Part shown: positions 26,583-35,062 of the stretch, one piece after another
Layout of the letters: the number at the start of each line of letters is the position of its first letter
How positions within the stretch are numbered: the stretch's first letter is position 1
Origin: Endozoicomonas gorgoniicola
GTDB taxonomy: Bacteria; Pseudomonadota; Gammaproteobacteria; Pseudomonadales; Endozoicomonadaceae
NCBI RefSeq assembly: GCF_025562715.2
Contig: NZ_JAPFCC010000001.1
Span: forward strand, 1,568,501-1,632,500
Direction of reading: 5' to 3'
DNA length: 64,000 bases
Notes under the pieces: generated by a model
The model's input: the letters and a program-made list of their open reading frames with translations, nothing else
Database searches by the model: none
Told to the model about the DNA's origin: nothing
Program-made: the position numbers and the translations under genes

Positions 26583-28209
26583 AGCAGTTCCCGATGATAA
26601 CACGTCGATAGTCGTTCAAAATTATTTCATCGTTTCAAAAAATCAACGGCAACCAACACCCTGCACCCTAAGTGCATCACTGAATATACTGTTGCCCCTG
26701 AAACCTTGACTACAGCAACATCCTACGAAGTGTTAATTTTAACCCTACCCGGCTTTATACCCTTGTTAATCGCTTCAAATAACTCATCCCACCCTTCAAG
26801 AAACCAGGACAGGAAAATACGTGTGATTAACTTCCATAGGTAAGTACGAACACCTTTCGATCGTTCTTTTAAGGCTTTTTGAAACTCCGGGCTGGTCATT
26901 TCCTGAATTTGATCAACCATAAATGCCAAAAAGGTCAAATAAGCCAGATTCGTAGCCAGATGGTACTTTCCATGACCATAGTTATGCTCAATGTTGTAGC
27001 CTTGGTTTTTCAGGGTATTAAACGTTTGGTTTTCTATATGCCAGCGACACCGTCCTCCTATCATAATTTCTTCAACGGTTTCTTCTGTTAACTCAATATC
27101 AGTAACCCAGCACCAAGTATGGCGATTACCTTCTTTATCAGTTTCAACGTAATCAAGAACATTTACATTTTCAGCAAAATCGGATGCATTAAGTGGTACG
27201 TTATTGGCGTAGCGGAACCAGTGTTTAGTGCCTTTTTCTTTATTGGTTATCTCATGATAATTGAGGTTACCCTGATCGCACAGCGCATTCATGGCCTCAA
27301 TAAGCGATTTATGATTCCCGTCTTTGGCAACAATAATGTAATGCCAGCCATAGCTCCTGATCAGCTCAATGGTGGGGTTATCAGCGTAGAGGCCGTCTAG
27401 GAGAATCGCTAAATTAAGATGAGGGTGCTCTCGTTTGACGTGTGCCAAATAGCGTTTTATTGCATTTTTTTCACAATCATTTTTGGTGGCACCATCCTGA
27501 AGAACGATAGCTTCCGGTGCAAAGGGAATAACTGTTTTTTGCTCTGGGTGAACTATACATCCACCCATTAAGTTGTGGTAATAGGATTCGTTGCGCTTCC
27601 CCTTGTTCTTTACACAACATTCATTGCAACGGCATTCTCCGGAATAAAATAGGCCAGTTCCATCAACAGGCATCAGGTAACAGTCTTTTAAATCTCCACA
27701 CTTGAACTCAAAAGCCTTGAGAAGTTTATTTCGCTGAACCAAAGAGAAGAGTTTTTTGAATGGCTTGCGGAACTCCTCTGGCGCTATTGGATCAAGAATC
27801 TCTCTCATATGGGTGTCACAAGGTACTTTTCCGTCTTTCACGTGATACATGGTTTCAAGATTATGGCGAATAACAGGATCGGCCTGATCCGTATCAAACG
27901 ACAGAAGAGAATCATATTTCTGATGCATCATGGCAAAAGCAGACTTTGCAAAATTAGAAAAAGGAATACCATTGGAACAGTGGTTAGGACGGTAGTCCGG
28001 AATGGTATCAAAGCATTTGCAAGCCTGAAGGATAAGGTTTTTGACACAAAGGTGCTTACTGTATTTCTGGAGAGCAGTGGTCATAATTGACTCAACGACG
28101 ACCGGTACAGGAACTTTTCATTTTAGCCTCTTTAGTCTGCGAAAGCATTTTTTTTGTTCATGCTGCCGGCTTAGTCTTGCAAGGGGCTAAATGATCAGCG
28201 GGAATTGCT
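26583..28209. mobile_element. Complete 1627-bp insertion sequence (IS4-like/ISNCY-type)
   Basis: Bounded by 18-bp imperfect terminal inverted repeats: the left end reads AGCAGTTCCCGATGATAA and the reverse complement of the right end AGCAATTCCCGCTGATCA. An 11-bp target duplication flanks it. It carries one transposase gene on the minus strand. The 11-bp duplication suits IS4-superfamily elements. The near-perfect ends and restorable target gene indicate a recent insertion. Confidence 0.92.
26723..28084 (-). CDS. DDE transposase of the insertion sequence
   Basis: A 453-residue transposase. Candidate DDE acidic residues lie in MPVDGTGLF, LAILLDGLYADNP and CRWHIENQTFNTLKNQGYNIEHNYGHGK; the last resembles the R-x3-E (YREK-like) C-terminal motif of IS4-type enzymes. 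A cysteine cluster (CRCNECCVKNKG) may bind a metal. The frame is intact and full length within intact element ends, so it may be active. Family naming (IS4-like or ISNCY) is by resemblance only. Confidence 0.88.
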   Translation of the reverse strand: MTTALQKYSKHLCVKNLILQACKCFDTIPDYRPNHCSNGIPFSNFAKSAFAMMHQKYDSLLSFDTDQADPVIRHNLETMYHVKDGKVPCDTHMREILDPIAPEEFRKPFKKLFSLVQRNKLLKAFEFKCGDLKDCYLMPVDGTGLFYSGECRCNECCVKNKGKRNESYYHNLMGGCIVHPEQKTVIPFAPEAIVLQDGATKNDCEKNAIKRYLAHVKREHPHLNLAILLDGLYADNPTIELIRSYGWHYIIVAKDGNHKSLIEAMNALCDQGNLNYHEITNKEKGTKHWFRYANNVPLNASDFAENVNVLDYVETDKEGNRHTWCWVTDIELTEETVEEIMIGGRCRWHIENQTFNTLKNQGYNIEHNYGHGKYHLATNLAYLTFLAFMVDQIQEMTSPEFQKALKERSKGVRTYLWKLITRIFLSWFLEGWDELFEAINKGIKPGRVKINTS

Positions 28210-28220
28210 GTTTTTTATCC
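28210..28220. repeat. Target-site duplication, right copy
   Basis: GTTTTTTATCC, identical to 26572-26582. Confidence 0.9.
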
Positions 28221-28750
28221 TCTTGGTAAAGTCGTTAAACACATTTATGCAAGCCCTGAATATATTCAAAAAGCAGGAAAACCATTAATGCCTGATGATT
28301 TAGCTAAACATAGTTGGTTGGGGTTTGTTGGTCATGAAGACTTTTCCACTATTGAACTGATGCATCACATTGAAAATAGTTATTGCTACCAACCACCCTA
28401 TAGAATGCGTTTCAATGACCTCAACTCTTTAGTTTGCCACGTACAAGAAGGTTTAGGCGTTGCAGTTCTTCCCGATTTGGAAGTTCAACATTTGGTTAAA
28501 TCAGAGAAATTGATAAAGCTCCTGCCTGAATGGCAATTAAACAGGCTTCCTCTATATGCATTGACAATAGACAGAAAGCAGTCTTATAAGGTACAACGGG
28601 TACTGAAAGCACTCAAAGAATTTTTTAGTTAATACCTGAAAAATTATAAAACTTACACGGTTGAGTTGAGGCGACAACTATATTGACCAACACCGTGATG
28701 GATGAGCACGTAGCTGTTCTTGTGTAGATTTGGGCATGGCAAGTTCCGGG

Positions 28751-29614
28751 TTAGAAAAAAGTCCCGGAACGGATTAAACCATCGTTTACAGATATTTCAA
28801 TTCTTTCCGATCCGGGTGTAACTTCAATCGCAACCACCTTGCCAGAATAAATGAGGTTATACATAACCATGGGTTCCACCTCCTGGCCAAACTGGTACAA
28901 GTGCAATAGTTTATTGGCACGCTCGGAACCCATTCGCCTTAATGTTCGGTCGCCAAGGTGATGCACTGTTCCCAAGGGGGGTCTGACCTTCGACAAAACG
29001 TCGCCCTCATGGGTTATTCTGGAGATAGCGTCTCCAAGTTGTTGAGGGTAATTTGCCAGCGGACAGGCAAGGTCGAGTGTGGCATCAATCACCCAGGGAG
29101 GGTCAGACCGTGGTAGCAGGCTGCTGCTTAAAAAGCTTTCTACATCTTTCAGAAGAAACGATACCGCCCTTTCATCGCCAGTCACCTCACCAATAATGAC
29201 AAACTCGTGAAGTACTTTCCTGTTCTCCACATTTTCCGGATCAAGAACAATAGCGATATTTACCTGATCCATGTTTTTTGCCCTCAGGGTAAAATAGATA
29301 GCGAGTGCGCAGCATTCAGCGGGGTTGCAGGCGCACCCCTGAAAATCAGGGGTCGCAGAAAGAATTGAGAGGTACCGGCCTGTCTCATATTCATTATACT
29401 CTTGCTGTCTGCAGAAACTTCGAAATGAGAAGATGAAGTCAGCCGCTTTTTTCACACGGTGATAACCCTCTTGTGCGTGCTTTACTGCGTCGACATTGTC
29501 GCTGGCAAAACTCTTCCGACCCGGGCGCTGAATTGAATCCCCCAGTGTTGCATTTTTACTGAGAAAGTTCTGTACGGCCTTATTCATAGCATTGGCAACA
29601 AAGCTGTTATTCAT
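28751..29614 (-). CDS. Orphan protein, paralogue of the 8386-9189 gene, possible C-H-D thiol enzyme
   Basis: A 287-residue protein. An in-frame ATG at 29800 exists, but the start at 29614 (MNNSFVANAMNKAV) matches the paralogue's N-terminus and is preceded by AGGGGA at a good distance. The conserved NPAECCALAIY (Cys101), KVLHEFVIIGEVTG (His136) and PPWVIDATLD (Asp177) occur at nearly the same spacing as in the other copy, which supports a functional triad of transglutaminase or papain type. This copy has about 20 extra residues near 200-245 with basic character. No signal peptide. A role as a secreted effector is a guess from the lack of any metabolic context. Confidence 0.6.
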   Translation of the reverse strand: MNNSFVANAMNKAVQNFLSKNATLGDSIQRPGRKSFASDNVDAVKHAQEGYHRVKKAADFIFSFRSFCRQQEYNEYETGRYLSILSATPDFQGCACNPAECCALAIYFTLRAKNMDQVNIAIVLDPENVENRKVLHEFVIIGEVTGDERAVSFLLKDVESFLSSSLLPRSDPPWVIDATLDLACPLANYPQQLGDAISRITHEGDVLSKVRPPLGTVHHLGDRTLRRMGSERANKLLHLYQFGQEVEPMVMYNLIYSGKVVAIEVTPGSERIEISVNDGLIRSGTFF

Positions 29615-29843
29615 TCGAGAAGTCCCCTGAAAAATAAGAGCTTCCAGTACATTCAATATGCCTACTTTTAAAAAAAAGCATATTTCAACTGACATTGGAC
29701 AATATAGTTGCTGATCGATGGCGTTGCCTGTGCTTAAAACAAGGTACTTGAACGTTGACGTATAAAGCAAAGATGCAAAGGAAAATACTGTACATAACAA
29801 TCCCCCCCCTATAGCGGTTCTTTGTCAACGATAAAATCAATGG

Positions 29844-31085
29844 TCAGGAACGGTTCTGTAAATAGCTGATCTGTTGCAGCCATTGTCCGGCGGTACTTTT
29901 GTATTGGCTGTTCCGTAACGACTCAAACACGCTACTGGCCATCGAATAGCGCTTTTGTTCATACAGGCTGATGCCCTGAAGCAATCGCCAGTAAGGGTTA
30001 CCAGGTTCTTTCTCTGCCTGTTGGCCCAACAGCCTGGCCGCTTCCTGCCACTGCCCAAGGCTGTAAGCCAGCTGCCCCTTCAATTTAAGTTCTGAACGCT
30101 GTTTGTTTGGCAGCGTGCTGATCAGGTTCAGTGCTTTTTGTCGCTGAAATGAAGTCAGGTACGCCTGAAGCAGGAGTGGTCGCCAGAATTTGCTGGACTC
30201 AAGCTGGTCTTGATGACTTTCCAGAATGTGCGCTGCTCGCGCCGGAGCGCCCTGTTGCAGTAAAAGCTGCGCATAGCGTATACGGCCCTGGCTGGATAGC
30301 AGGCCTGATTTGTAGGCACTGCCAAGCGTACTGAGTGCCTGCTCCGGTTGCCCCAGTAACTGCCATGTGCTGGCCAGCCTCTCCCAGTAACGAGTTTGTT
30401 CCGGATACAGGCTGGTGATCGTTTGCAGCGTTTTGTTTTCTGCTGGCAGGTCTTCTACCTGCTGGTACAGACTCAGTAACAGGAGATACCTTGACTCATT
30501 CTGTTCATGAGCAATCGCCTGTTGAGCACTGTCGATAGCCTCCGTGTAGCGTTGCAGCTGATAATAACCGTAGGCTTGCAGGCTCAATGTTTTTGCAAAA
30601 GCCGCTGCCGTAATCAGTGTCTGGTTGCTGGTGGCACCATGCTCCGGTTCAGTGACCGGAGCATTATCTTTCAGCAGTGCCTGATTGATGGATGTTGCCA
30701 GTGCCAGCCAGGCCCGGGTTTGTTCAGTACTGTAGGCAAAATCCTTCACCTCAAAGGCAATATGCCCACTCAGGCGCAGCAGTTCCAGTCGCTGCTTCTG
30801 GTTGAGTGATTGAAAAGACAGTAGCTCTTTCGCCTGCACCAGGGCGCAGCCGGGTTTTGTCAGCTGCATGCAGGCGTCAAGATGAAGGCTTGCGGCCATT
30901 ATTTTTGCCTGTTCATCATAACGGCGAAGTCGCTGATGAAAGCTTTCGATATCAGGCAGTGTTTCAGCAGGGTGTTCAGCAAGCTGTTTTTGCAGAAACA
31001 GGTAATGCTCATACTGTTGTTGCGTTACCGCGAACGCTGCTGAAGATAACCAGTAAAGCAGCAGAGTGGCTGCCAGTTTAATCAT
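29844..31085 (-). CDS. TPR protein of the TonB2 operon
   Basis: A 413-residue periplasmic protein with signal peptide (MIKLAATLLLYWLSSAAFA). It has tandem tetratricopeptide-like helical repeats, for example at AYGYYQLQRYTEAIDSAQQAI, WERLASTWQLLGQPEQALSTL and LAYSLGQWQEAARLLGQQAEKEPGNPYWRLLQGISLYEQKRY. The ATG at 31085 overlaps the tonB2 stop codon (ATGATTAA), indicating translational coupling. TPR proteins of this kind close the DUF3450/TtpC/ExbB2/ExbD2/TonB2 operons of vibrios and relatives; their exact role is not settled. Confidence 0.85.
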   Translation of the reverse strand: MIKLAATLLLYWLSSAAFAVTQQQYEHYLFLQKQLAEHPAETLPDIESFHQRLRRYDEQAKIMAASLHLDACMQLTKPGCALVQAKELLSFQSLNQKQRLELLRLSGHIAFEVKDFAYSTEQTRAWLALATSINQALLKDNAPVTEPEHGATSNQTLITAAAFAKTLSLQAYGYYQLQRYTEAIDSAQQAIAHEQNESRYLLLLSLYQQVEDLPAENKTLQTITSLYPEQTRYWERLASTWQLLGQPEQALSTLGSAYKSGLLSSQGRIRYAQLLLQQGAPARAAHILESHQDQLESSKFWRPLLLQAYLTSFQRQKALNLISTLPNKQRSELKLKGQLAYSLGQWQEAARLLGQQAEKEPGNPYWRLLQGISLYEQKRYSMASSVFESLRNSQYKSTAGQWLQQISYLQNRS

Positions 31086-31734
31086 CAAGTTCATAGTAAA
31101 TGGTGATCTTTTGCCATTCGGTCTGGTCGGGTGGGGAAAAGCGCCAGTGCATCACCGCCCGGCGTGCGGACTGGGTAAATACACCCACTGGGTCTTCTGA
31201 CTGAATTTTGGTCTGTTCAACCAGACCTTCGGTATTGATCGACAGCAGCATGGTTACGTGACCTTCCAGCCCCAGGCTTTTTGCCCTGGCAGGGTAGCGG
31301 ACTGGTGTCTGGTAAACGGGTTTGGCTGTGACCATATTGACTGCCATGCGACTGCCTGAATACAAACCATCGGGGCTGTAATCCATAGAAAAGGAAGACA
31401 CCAGTTTATCGGGTTGGTCTGGAGTAAACCTGATGTCTGGCAGAGCAATGTCAGCCACTGCATCCAGTGTTGTAATATTCAGTACACTGGCTGGTGGTGG
31501 TGACAGGCTCTGACGTTGCGCTGTCAGCTCCTGAAGCTGCTCTGGCTCGACCTGCTCATCCTGCCGTTCTGGCATTTTATAGGTGACAGACAAATTAATG
31601 ACCTGATTCGCTTGCCATGAGGTGTCTGATTGCGTCAACAGCTGGATAAACAACAGCAGTCCAAGGTTGATCAGCAGTGCCAGTAATACGGCCAGTGCGG
31701 TTTCAGCCCATTTTTTCGGTAGCCACAGCAACAT
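31078..31734 (-). CDS. tonB2: TonB2-type energy transducer
   Basis: A 218-residue protein: short cytoplasmic start, one transmembrane helix (ETALAVLLALLINLGLLLFIQLL), periplasmic linker, and a C-terminal TonB domain (VYQTPVRYPARAKSLGLEGHVTMLLSINTEGLVEQTKIQSEDPVGVFTQSARRAV). YPxRAxxxxxEGxVxxxxxIxxxG is the TonB signature. It carries proton-motive energy from ExbB/ExbD to outer-membrane receptors. The start at 31734 overlaps exbD2 by 32 nt; a more upstream ATG at 31773 is possible. The Pro-rich spacer is short, as in TonB2 rather than TonB1. Confidence 0.9.
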   Translation of the reverse strand: MLLWLPKKWAETALAVLLALLINLGLLLFIQLLTQSDTSWQANQVINLSVTYKMPERQDEQVEPEQLQELTAQRQSLSPPPASVLNITTLDAVADIALPDIRFTPDQPDKLVSSFSMDYSPDGLYSGSRMAVNMVTAKPVYQTPVRYPARAKSLGLEGHVTMLLSINTEGLVEQTKIQSEDPVGVFTQSARRAVMHWRFSPPDQTEWQKITIYYELDD

Positions 31735-32110
31735 TGTCAATGCCTGCCAGTCGAAGTTTGTCAATAACAGCAATCAAACGACCACTGTCTATTTTCTTGT
31801 CGGCCCTGATCAGCGCCGAACTTACTGAAGAACCTGCGGCCTTCTGCTCGGCACGTAGTGCCAGAACCGCAAGGTCGAGATTCTGCCCGTCAATAAAAAT
31901 CTCACCATTGTGATTGAGAGTAACGATCAGGCTGGACACTGACTGGCTGTCACTGGTGGCGGCCTGAGGTCGTTCAATCTGAATACTTTGCTGAGTCTGA
32001 AAGGACGCTGACAGAATAAAAAATATCAACAGAATAAACACCACATCGATCAGTGGCGTCATATCAACTGAAGCCTCCTCCGTCGCAGTGTCCTGATGTT
32101 TAAAGCGCAT
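31703..32110 (-). CDS. exbD2: Biopolymer transport protein ExbD2
   Basis: A 135-residue protein with one N-terminal transmembrane helix bearing the conserved Asp (DMTPLIDVVFILLIFFILSASF) that conducts protons, and a periplasmic domain ending RLAGIDNVAVATEK. It is the standard ExbD/TolR length. It overlaps exbB2 upstream by 11 nt and tonB2 downstream, so the genes are translationally coupled. Confidence 0.93.
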   Translation of the reverse strand: MRFKHQDTATEEASVDMTPLIDVVFILLIFFILSASFQTQQSIQIERPQAATSDSQSVSSLIVTLNHNGEIFIDGQNLDLAVLALRAEQKAAGSSVSSALIRADKKIDSGRLIAVIDKLRLAGIDNVAVATEKMG

Positions 32111-32627
32111 AAGTTTGCTCCTGCAGCTGGTGGAGGTACTGCCGTACCTTCTCTACCCGCCGCTGGCTACGGCGTTGTACATAGTGAGCCAGGTAATAAC
32201 CGGACAAAGATGTGACCAGTCCGCTCAGGGTGGTTAGCATGGCCGAACTGATACCATTAGACAGTTGTTGCTGGATGCCGACTTCACCACCAAGGTGCTC
32301 GAAGCTGATGATGATGCCGTCAACAGTACCCAGCAACCCCAAAAGAGGCAGGATTCTTACCAGCACTTTAATCCAGCTGATGCCCCGGGTCATTCGCTGT
32401 TGCAGGCGATGGAGTTCTGACCGACTCAGATACTGCCGGCTCTGTCGTGCATTAACAGACGCTGAAAGTTCGCTGAATGCCGGTTCGAGATGAGCCACTG
32501 CCTGTAAGGTATCTTCTCTCTGTCGTAAAAACACGCGCAGAATCAGCCACCACATGAGGGTCGACGTGATTGCGATTGCAACCCCAAAAAAGCCTGTCTT
32601 ATGGAGAAAGGGCAGGGTTTCATACAT
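32100..32627 (-). CDS. exbB2: ExbB2-type MotA/TolQ/ExbB proton channel
   Basis: A 175-residue inner-membrane protein with three helices. RILPLLGLLGTVDGIIISFEHLG and SNGISSAMLTTLSGLVTSLSGYYLAHYV are the MotA/TolQ/ExbB channel motifs. The ATG at 32627 gives MYETLPFLHKTGFFG and overlaps the ttpC stop by 8 nt; a further upstream in-frame start would lie inside ttpC. It works as the pentameric channel around ExbD2. Confidence 0.92.
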   Translation of the reverse strand: MYETLPFLHKTGFFGVAIAITSTLMWWLILRVFLRQREDTLQAVAHLEPAFSELSASVNARQSRQYLSRSELHRLQQRMTRGISWIKVLVRILPLLGLLGTVDGIIISFEHLGGEVGIQQQLSNGISSAMLTTLSGLVTSLSGYYLAHYVQRRSQRRVEKVRQYLHQLQEQTYAL

Positions 32628-33969
32628 GCTCAGGTTTCCGGGAAGTAGCAAGACGGTGCTGTACCAGAAGACCTGCGGCCTGTTGCTCAAGCAGTTCAAT
32701 CAGTGCGTTGCTTTTGTTTTTCAGGGCGCAGTGCAGCAATAACAAAGGTATGGCAGTCATCAGTCCGAGTTTGGTCGTCAGGAGAGCCTGGGCAATGCCG
32801 CCGGACAGCAGCTGACTGTTGGCACTGCCAACCGAGCTGATGACATTAAAGGTTTCGATCATGCCGCCCACCGTACCCAGCAATCCCAGCAAGGGCGGAA
32901 TGCCTGCCAGCACCGCCAGGGTGCCTAACCCGTAGCGAAGGGGTGGCACTTCTCTCAGAACCGCTTCATCAATGCCGTTCTCCAGGAACTCCGGTTGCAT
33001 TCGCTGTGCGGCAAGCATGACACGTCCCAGGCTGTTGCCAGCGTGGATTTCAGAAGGGTTCGCTGAGTCCAGAGCCTGTTGCTGTTCCGATACACTGCGC
33101 TGCTCTTTATTCAGGGCGATGATTCTAACGAGGGCGATACCAAGACCGATCAGTCCTGTGAGTGCGATTAACAGACCAACCATACCGGCTGGTTTTAGTT
33201 TATCCAGCCAGTCCGGCGCATTGGCGTATTGAACAAGCAGGGCACCAAACGACGGGTCTATGATCATGCCCTGTTCTGGTGTGGATAATTCAGGCTGCGG
33301 TGTCAGCTCTGCCCAGACTTGCTGTTCTGGCAGAAAGCTGACCCAGACCGGGGTATCGGTATTATCCGGCTGAGCTGAGCTGGTAAAGGGGCCATATCGG
33401 GTCACTTGTGCCTGTTGGGGTTTTCCGTGACGGTCGATAATGAGCTCCTGACTTTGATGTATACGACCACTGACAACGATTTGCTGTACCATGGCCTGCC
33501 ATAGTTGACGGATGTCGTTCAGACCAATGGTTTCTTCACTCAGAGGCTTTGCCCCCGTGGTGTCAAGTGACCAGAGACCATAAGGCCTGACCTGTTCAAA
33601 TAACACCTGGCTCTGGTCGCTGACATTTTTCAGTAGCTCCTGAAGATCCTGTTTTTCTGCGCCCCACTGTTTCTGCTGCTCTCGCAGTTGTTTTTGCAGG
33701 GACAGCAAACGGTCTTCAAGTTCAACGTTTTGATGGTTAATTCGTTCCAGCTCACTTCGGGAAGATTGCAGGCGTTTTTCAGCATTGCCCAGACTGGCAT
33801 CAAAGTCATCAACCAGTGCCCGGGCCTGAAGAACTTCCTGGTGGCTCCCCTCAAGAACCCGGTTCATTAATGAGTCCAGCGGCGAGTCTGACGCCAAAGC
33901 CTGAACGGTTGCGGTCAGCCACAAGAGGGTTGCGACCAGGAGCTTTTGCATAGTTTGTTGGTAAGGCAT
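32620..33969 (-). CDS. ttpC: TtpC-like MotA/TolQ/ExbB family protein with periplasmic domain
   Basis: A 449-residue protein. It begins with a signal-like helix (LLVATLLWLTATVQALA), followed by a periplasmic coiled-coil region (about 45-110, heptads of Leu/Gln/Glu) and a beta-rich segment. The ExbB-type domain follows: a helix GMVGLLIALTGLIGLGIALVRII, then LAVLAGIPPLLGLLGTVGGMIETFNVISS and GGIAQALLTTKLGLMTAIPLLLL. This is the architecture of vibrio TtpC, needed for TonB2 function. It starts two bases after the DUF3450 stop codon. Confidence 0.9.
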   Translation of the reverse strand: MPYQQTMQKLLVATLLWLTATVQALASDSPLDSLMNRVLEGSHQEVLQARALVDDFDASLGNAEKRLQSSRSELERINHQNVELEDRLLSLQKQLREQQKQWGAEKQDLQELLKNVSDQSQVLFEQVRPYGLWSLDTTGAKPLSEETIGLNDIRQLWQAMVQQIVVSGRIHQSQELIIDRHGKPQQAQVTRYGPFTSSAQPDNTDTPVWVSFLPEQQVWAELTPQPELSTPEQGMIIDPSFGALLVQYANAPDWLDKLKPAGMVGLLIALTGLIGLGIALVRIIALNKEQRSVSEQQQALDSANPSEIHAGNSLGRVMLAAQRMQPEFLENGIDEAVLREVPPLRYGLGTLAVLAGIPPLLGLLGTVGGMIETFNVISSVGSANSQLLSGGIAQALLTTKLGLMTAIPLLLLHCALKNKSNALIELLEQQAAGLLVQHRLATSRKPEHV

Positions 33970-33971
33970 GA

Positions 33972-34763
33972 TCAGCGGGCTCCTGAGTCAGGTAGAGTCA
34001 TCAGCGCAGGAATGGATTCCCCTGTGGCAGTGGCAACCGCCTTTTCAAGGCTTTCCGTCCAGTGGCTATCCAGGGCTTGCCAGCCTTTTTCGGGCAGCCA
34101 GCGGAATGATTCTCCATCCTGGGTGAGGTAGTAAAAGCCCAGTCGTCCGACTCTCAGAAACGTTACCAGCTGCTGGTTTTCCAGTTGTCCCTGATAACTG
34201 CTGACACTGTAGCCATAGCTCAGTTCCACCTGATAGGCATCGAGCAGGCGGGTCATTTTCTCAGCGAGGGAAAGCGTTGGATTCGACAGAGTCACCTTCA
34301 GTTGTTGCAGTCGCAAGGCTCGCTCTTCGATGAGGAATGGGGAGTCGGCGTAAATCAGTTGTTCAAGGGTAACAAACATTTCATCCATTAATGGTGCCAG
34401 GTGAGTTCGCGTCTGGCGCAGGGTGCCGCGTTGCTTATTGAGAGTGGCAAGAGCCTGCTCCAGCTGGCTGATCTGGCTCTCAAGCTGTTGCTGGTATTTT
34501 TTAGCGATACGAGTTTCACGGTTGATTTGCGTATACTCTGCCTGCTTCTGCTGAATCTGCTCATCGATAGCAGCGATGGACATCTGGGCACTTTTGCTGG
34601 CGTTTAGTCCTCCCTGATCGGCTTTGTTAATGTCTTTCAGACTGACCGATTGGGCAGCAAAGGGAATGAATAAAAGAAAATAAAGTATAAACACAGGTTT
34701 GTGAGTGCGTCTGTTGCAGACAGACATAAAGTGAGTTCGTTTTTTGTAATGTGGTTTCGACAT
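33972..34763 (-). CDS. DUF3450 protein, first gene of the TonB2 operon
   Basis: A 263-residue exported protein. A signal peptide is visible (PVFILYFLLFIPFAAQS), then a long coiled coil (about 60-130, IDEQIQQKQAEYTQINRETRIAKKYQQQLESQISQLEQ as heptads), then the DUF3450 core with MDEMFVTLEQLIYADSPFL, EKMTRLLDAYQVELSYGY and RVGRLGFYYLTQDG. This family always lies next to ttpC/exbB2. Starts at 34763 or 34727 are both possible; neither has a clear ribosome site. A Fur-like box lies just upstream. Confidence 0.85.
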   Translation of the reverse strand: MSKPHYKKRTHFMSVCNRRTHKPVFILYFLLFIPFAAQSVSLKDINKADQGGLNASKSAQMSIAAIDEQIQQKQAEYTQINRETRIAKKYQQQLESQISQLEQALATLNKQRGTLRQTRTHLAPLMDEMFVTLEQLIYADSPFLIEERALRLQQLKVTLSNPTLSLAEKMTRLLDAYQVELSYGYSVSSYQGQLENQQLVTFLRVGRLGFYYLTQDGESFRWLPEKGWQALDSHWTESLEKAVATATGESIPALMTLPDSGAR

Positions 34764-34779
34764 CAGAGAATATGTTGCA

Positions 34780-34798
34780 AATAATAATGATTCCTATT
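34780..34798 (-). promoter_or_regulatory. Fur-box-like operator of the TonB2 operon
   Basis: AATAATAATGATTCCTATT matches the 19-bp Fur consensus at 12 positions and lies 17 bases upstream of the DUF3450 start, in a very AT-rich stretch. Iron control of this operon type is expected. Confidence 0.55.
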
Positions 34799-35062
34799 GG
34801 TTTTTAATTCTACGGAACTGGCTACAAAGAACAATTCGGATAACCACTACCGAATGGAGAATGAAGACGCTTCGTGCGGTATTGATAGTCGGTATCAGTC
34901 GTATGTGCAGGTCAACTGCTTACATTCATAAGGATATAAGACAGTATTCTTGTAAAAATCGGACGGATTCAAATATATTCAGGCTCCATACTTATAATTA
35001 GATGCGACTGCAACCGATCGGATGCCGCAAAGATTTTTTGGGTAAAAGTAAAGGTATTACTA

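Larger units (their letters stand above)
26098..28632 (+). pseudogene. LysR-family regulator interrupted by an insertion sequence
   Basis: The 5' part (26098-26582) encodes the winged helix-turn-helix (FCQVIDNGTMRAAAEHLNMTPSAISQQLNLLEKELG) and the start of the effector domain up to DIAIRIGKPSESSFVFYP. The 3' part (28221-28632) resumes LGKVVKHIYASPEYIQKAGKPL and runs to the C-terminus ALKEFFS. Joining 26582 to 28221 gives 897 nt, exactly 299 codons including the stop, in frame. So one insertion inactivated an otherwise intact 298-residue regulator. It is divergent from the SnoaL-like/NmrA pair, a common LysR arrangement. Confidence 0.92.
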
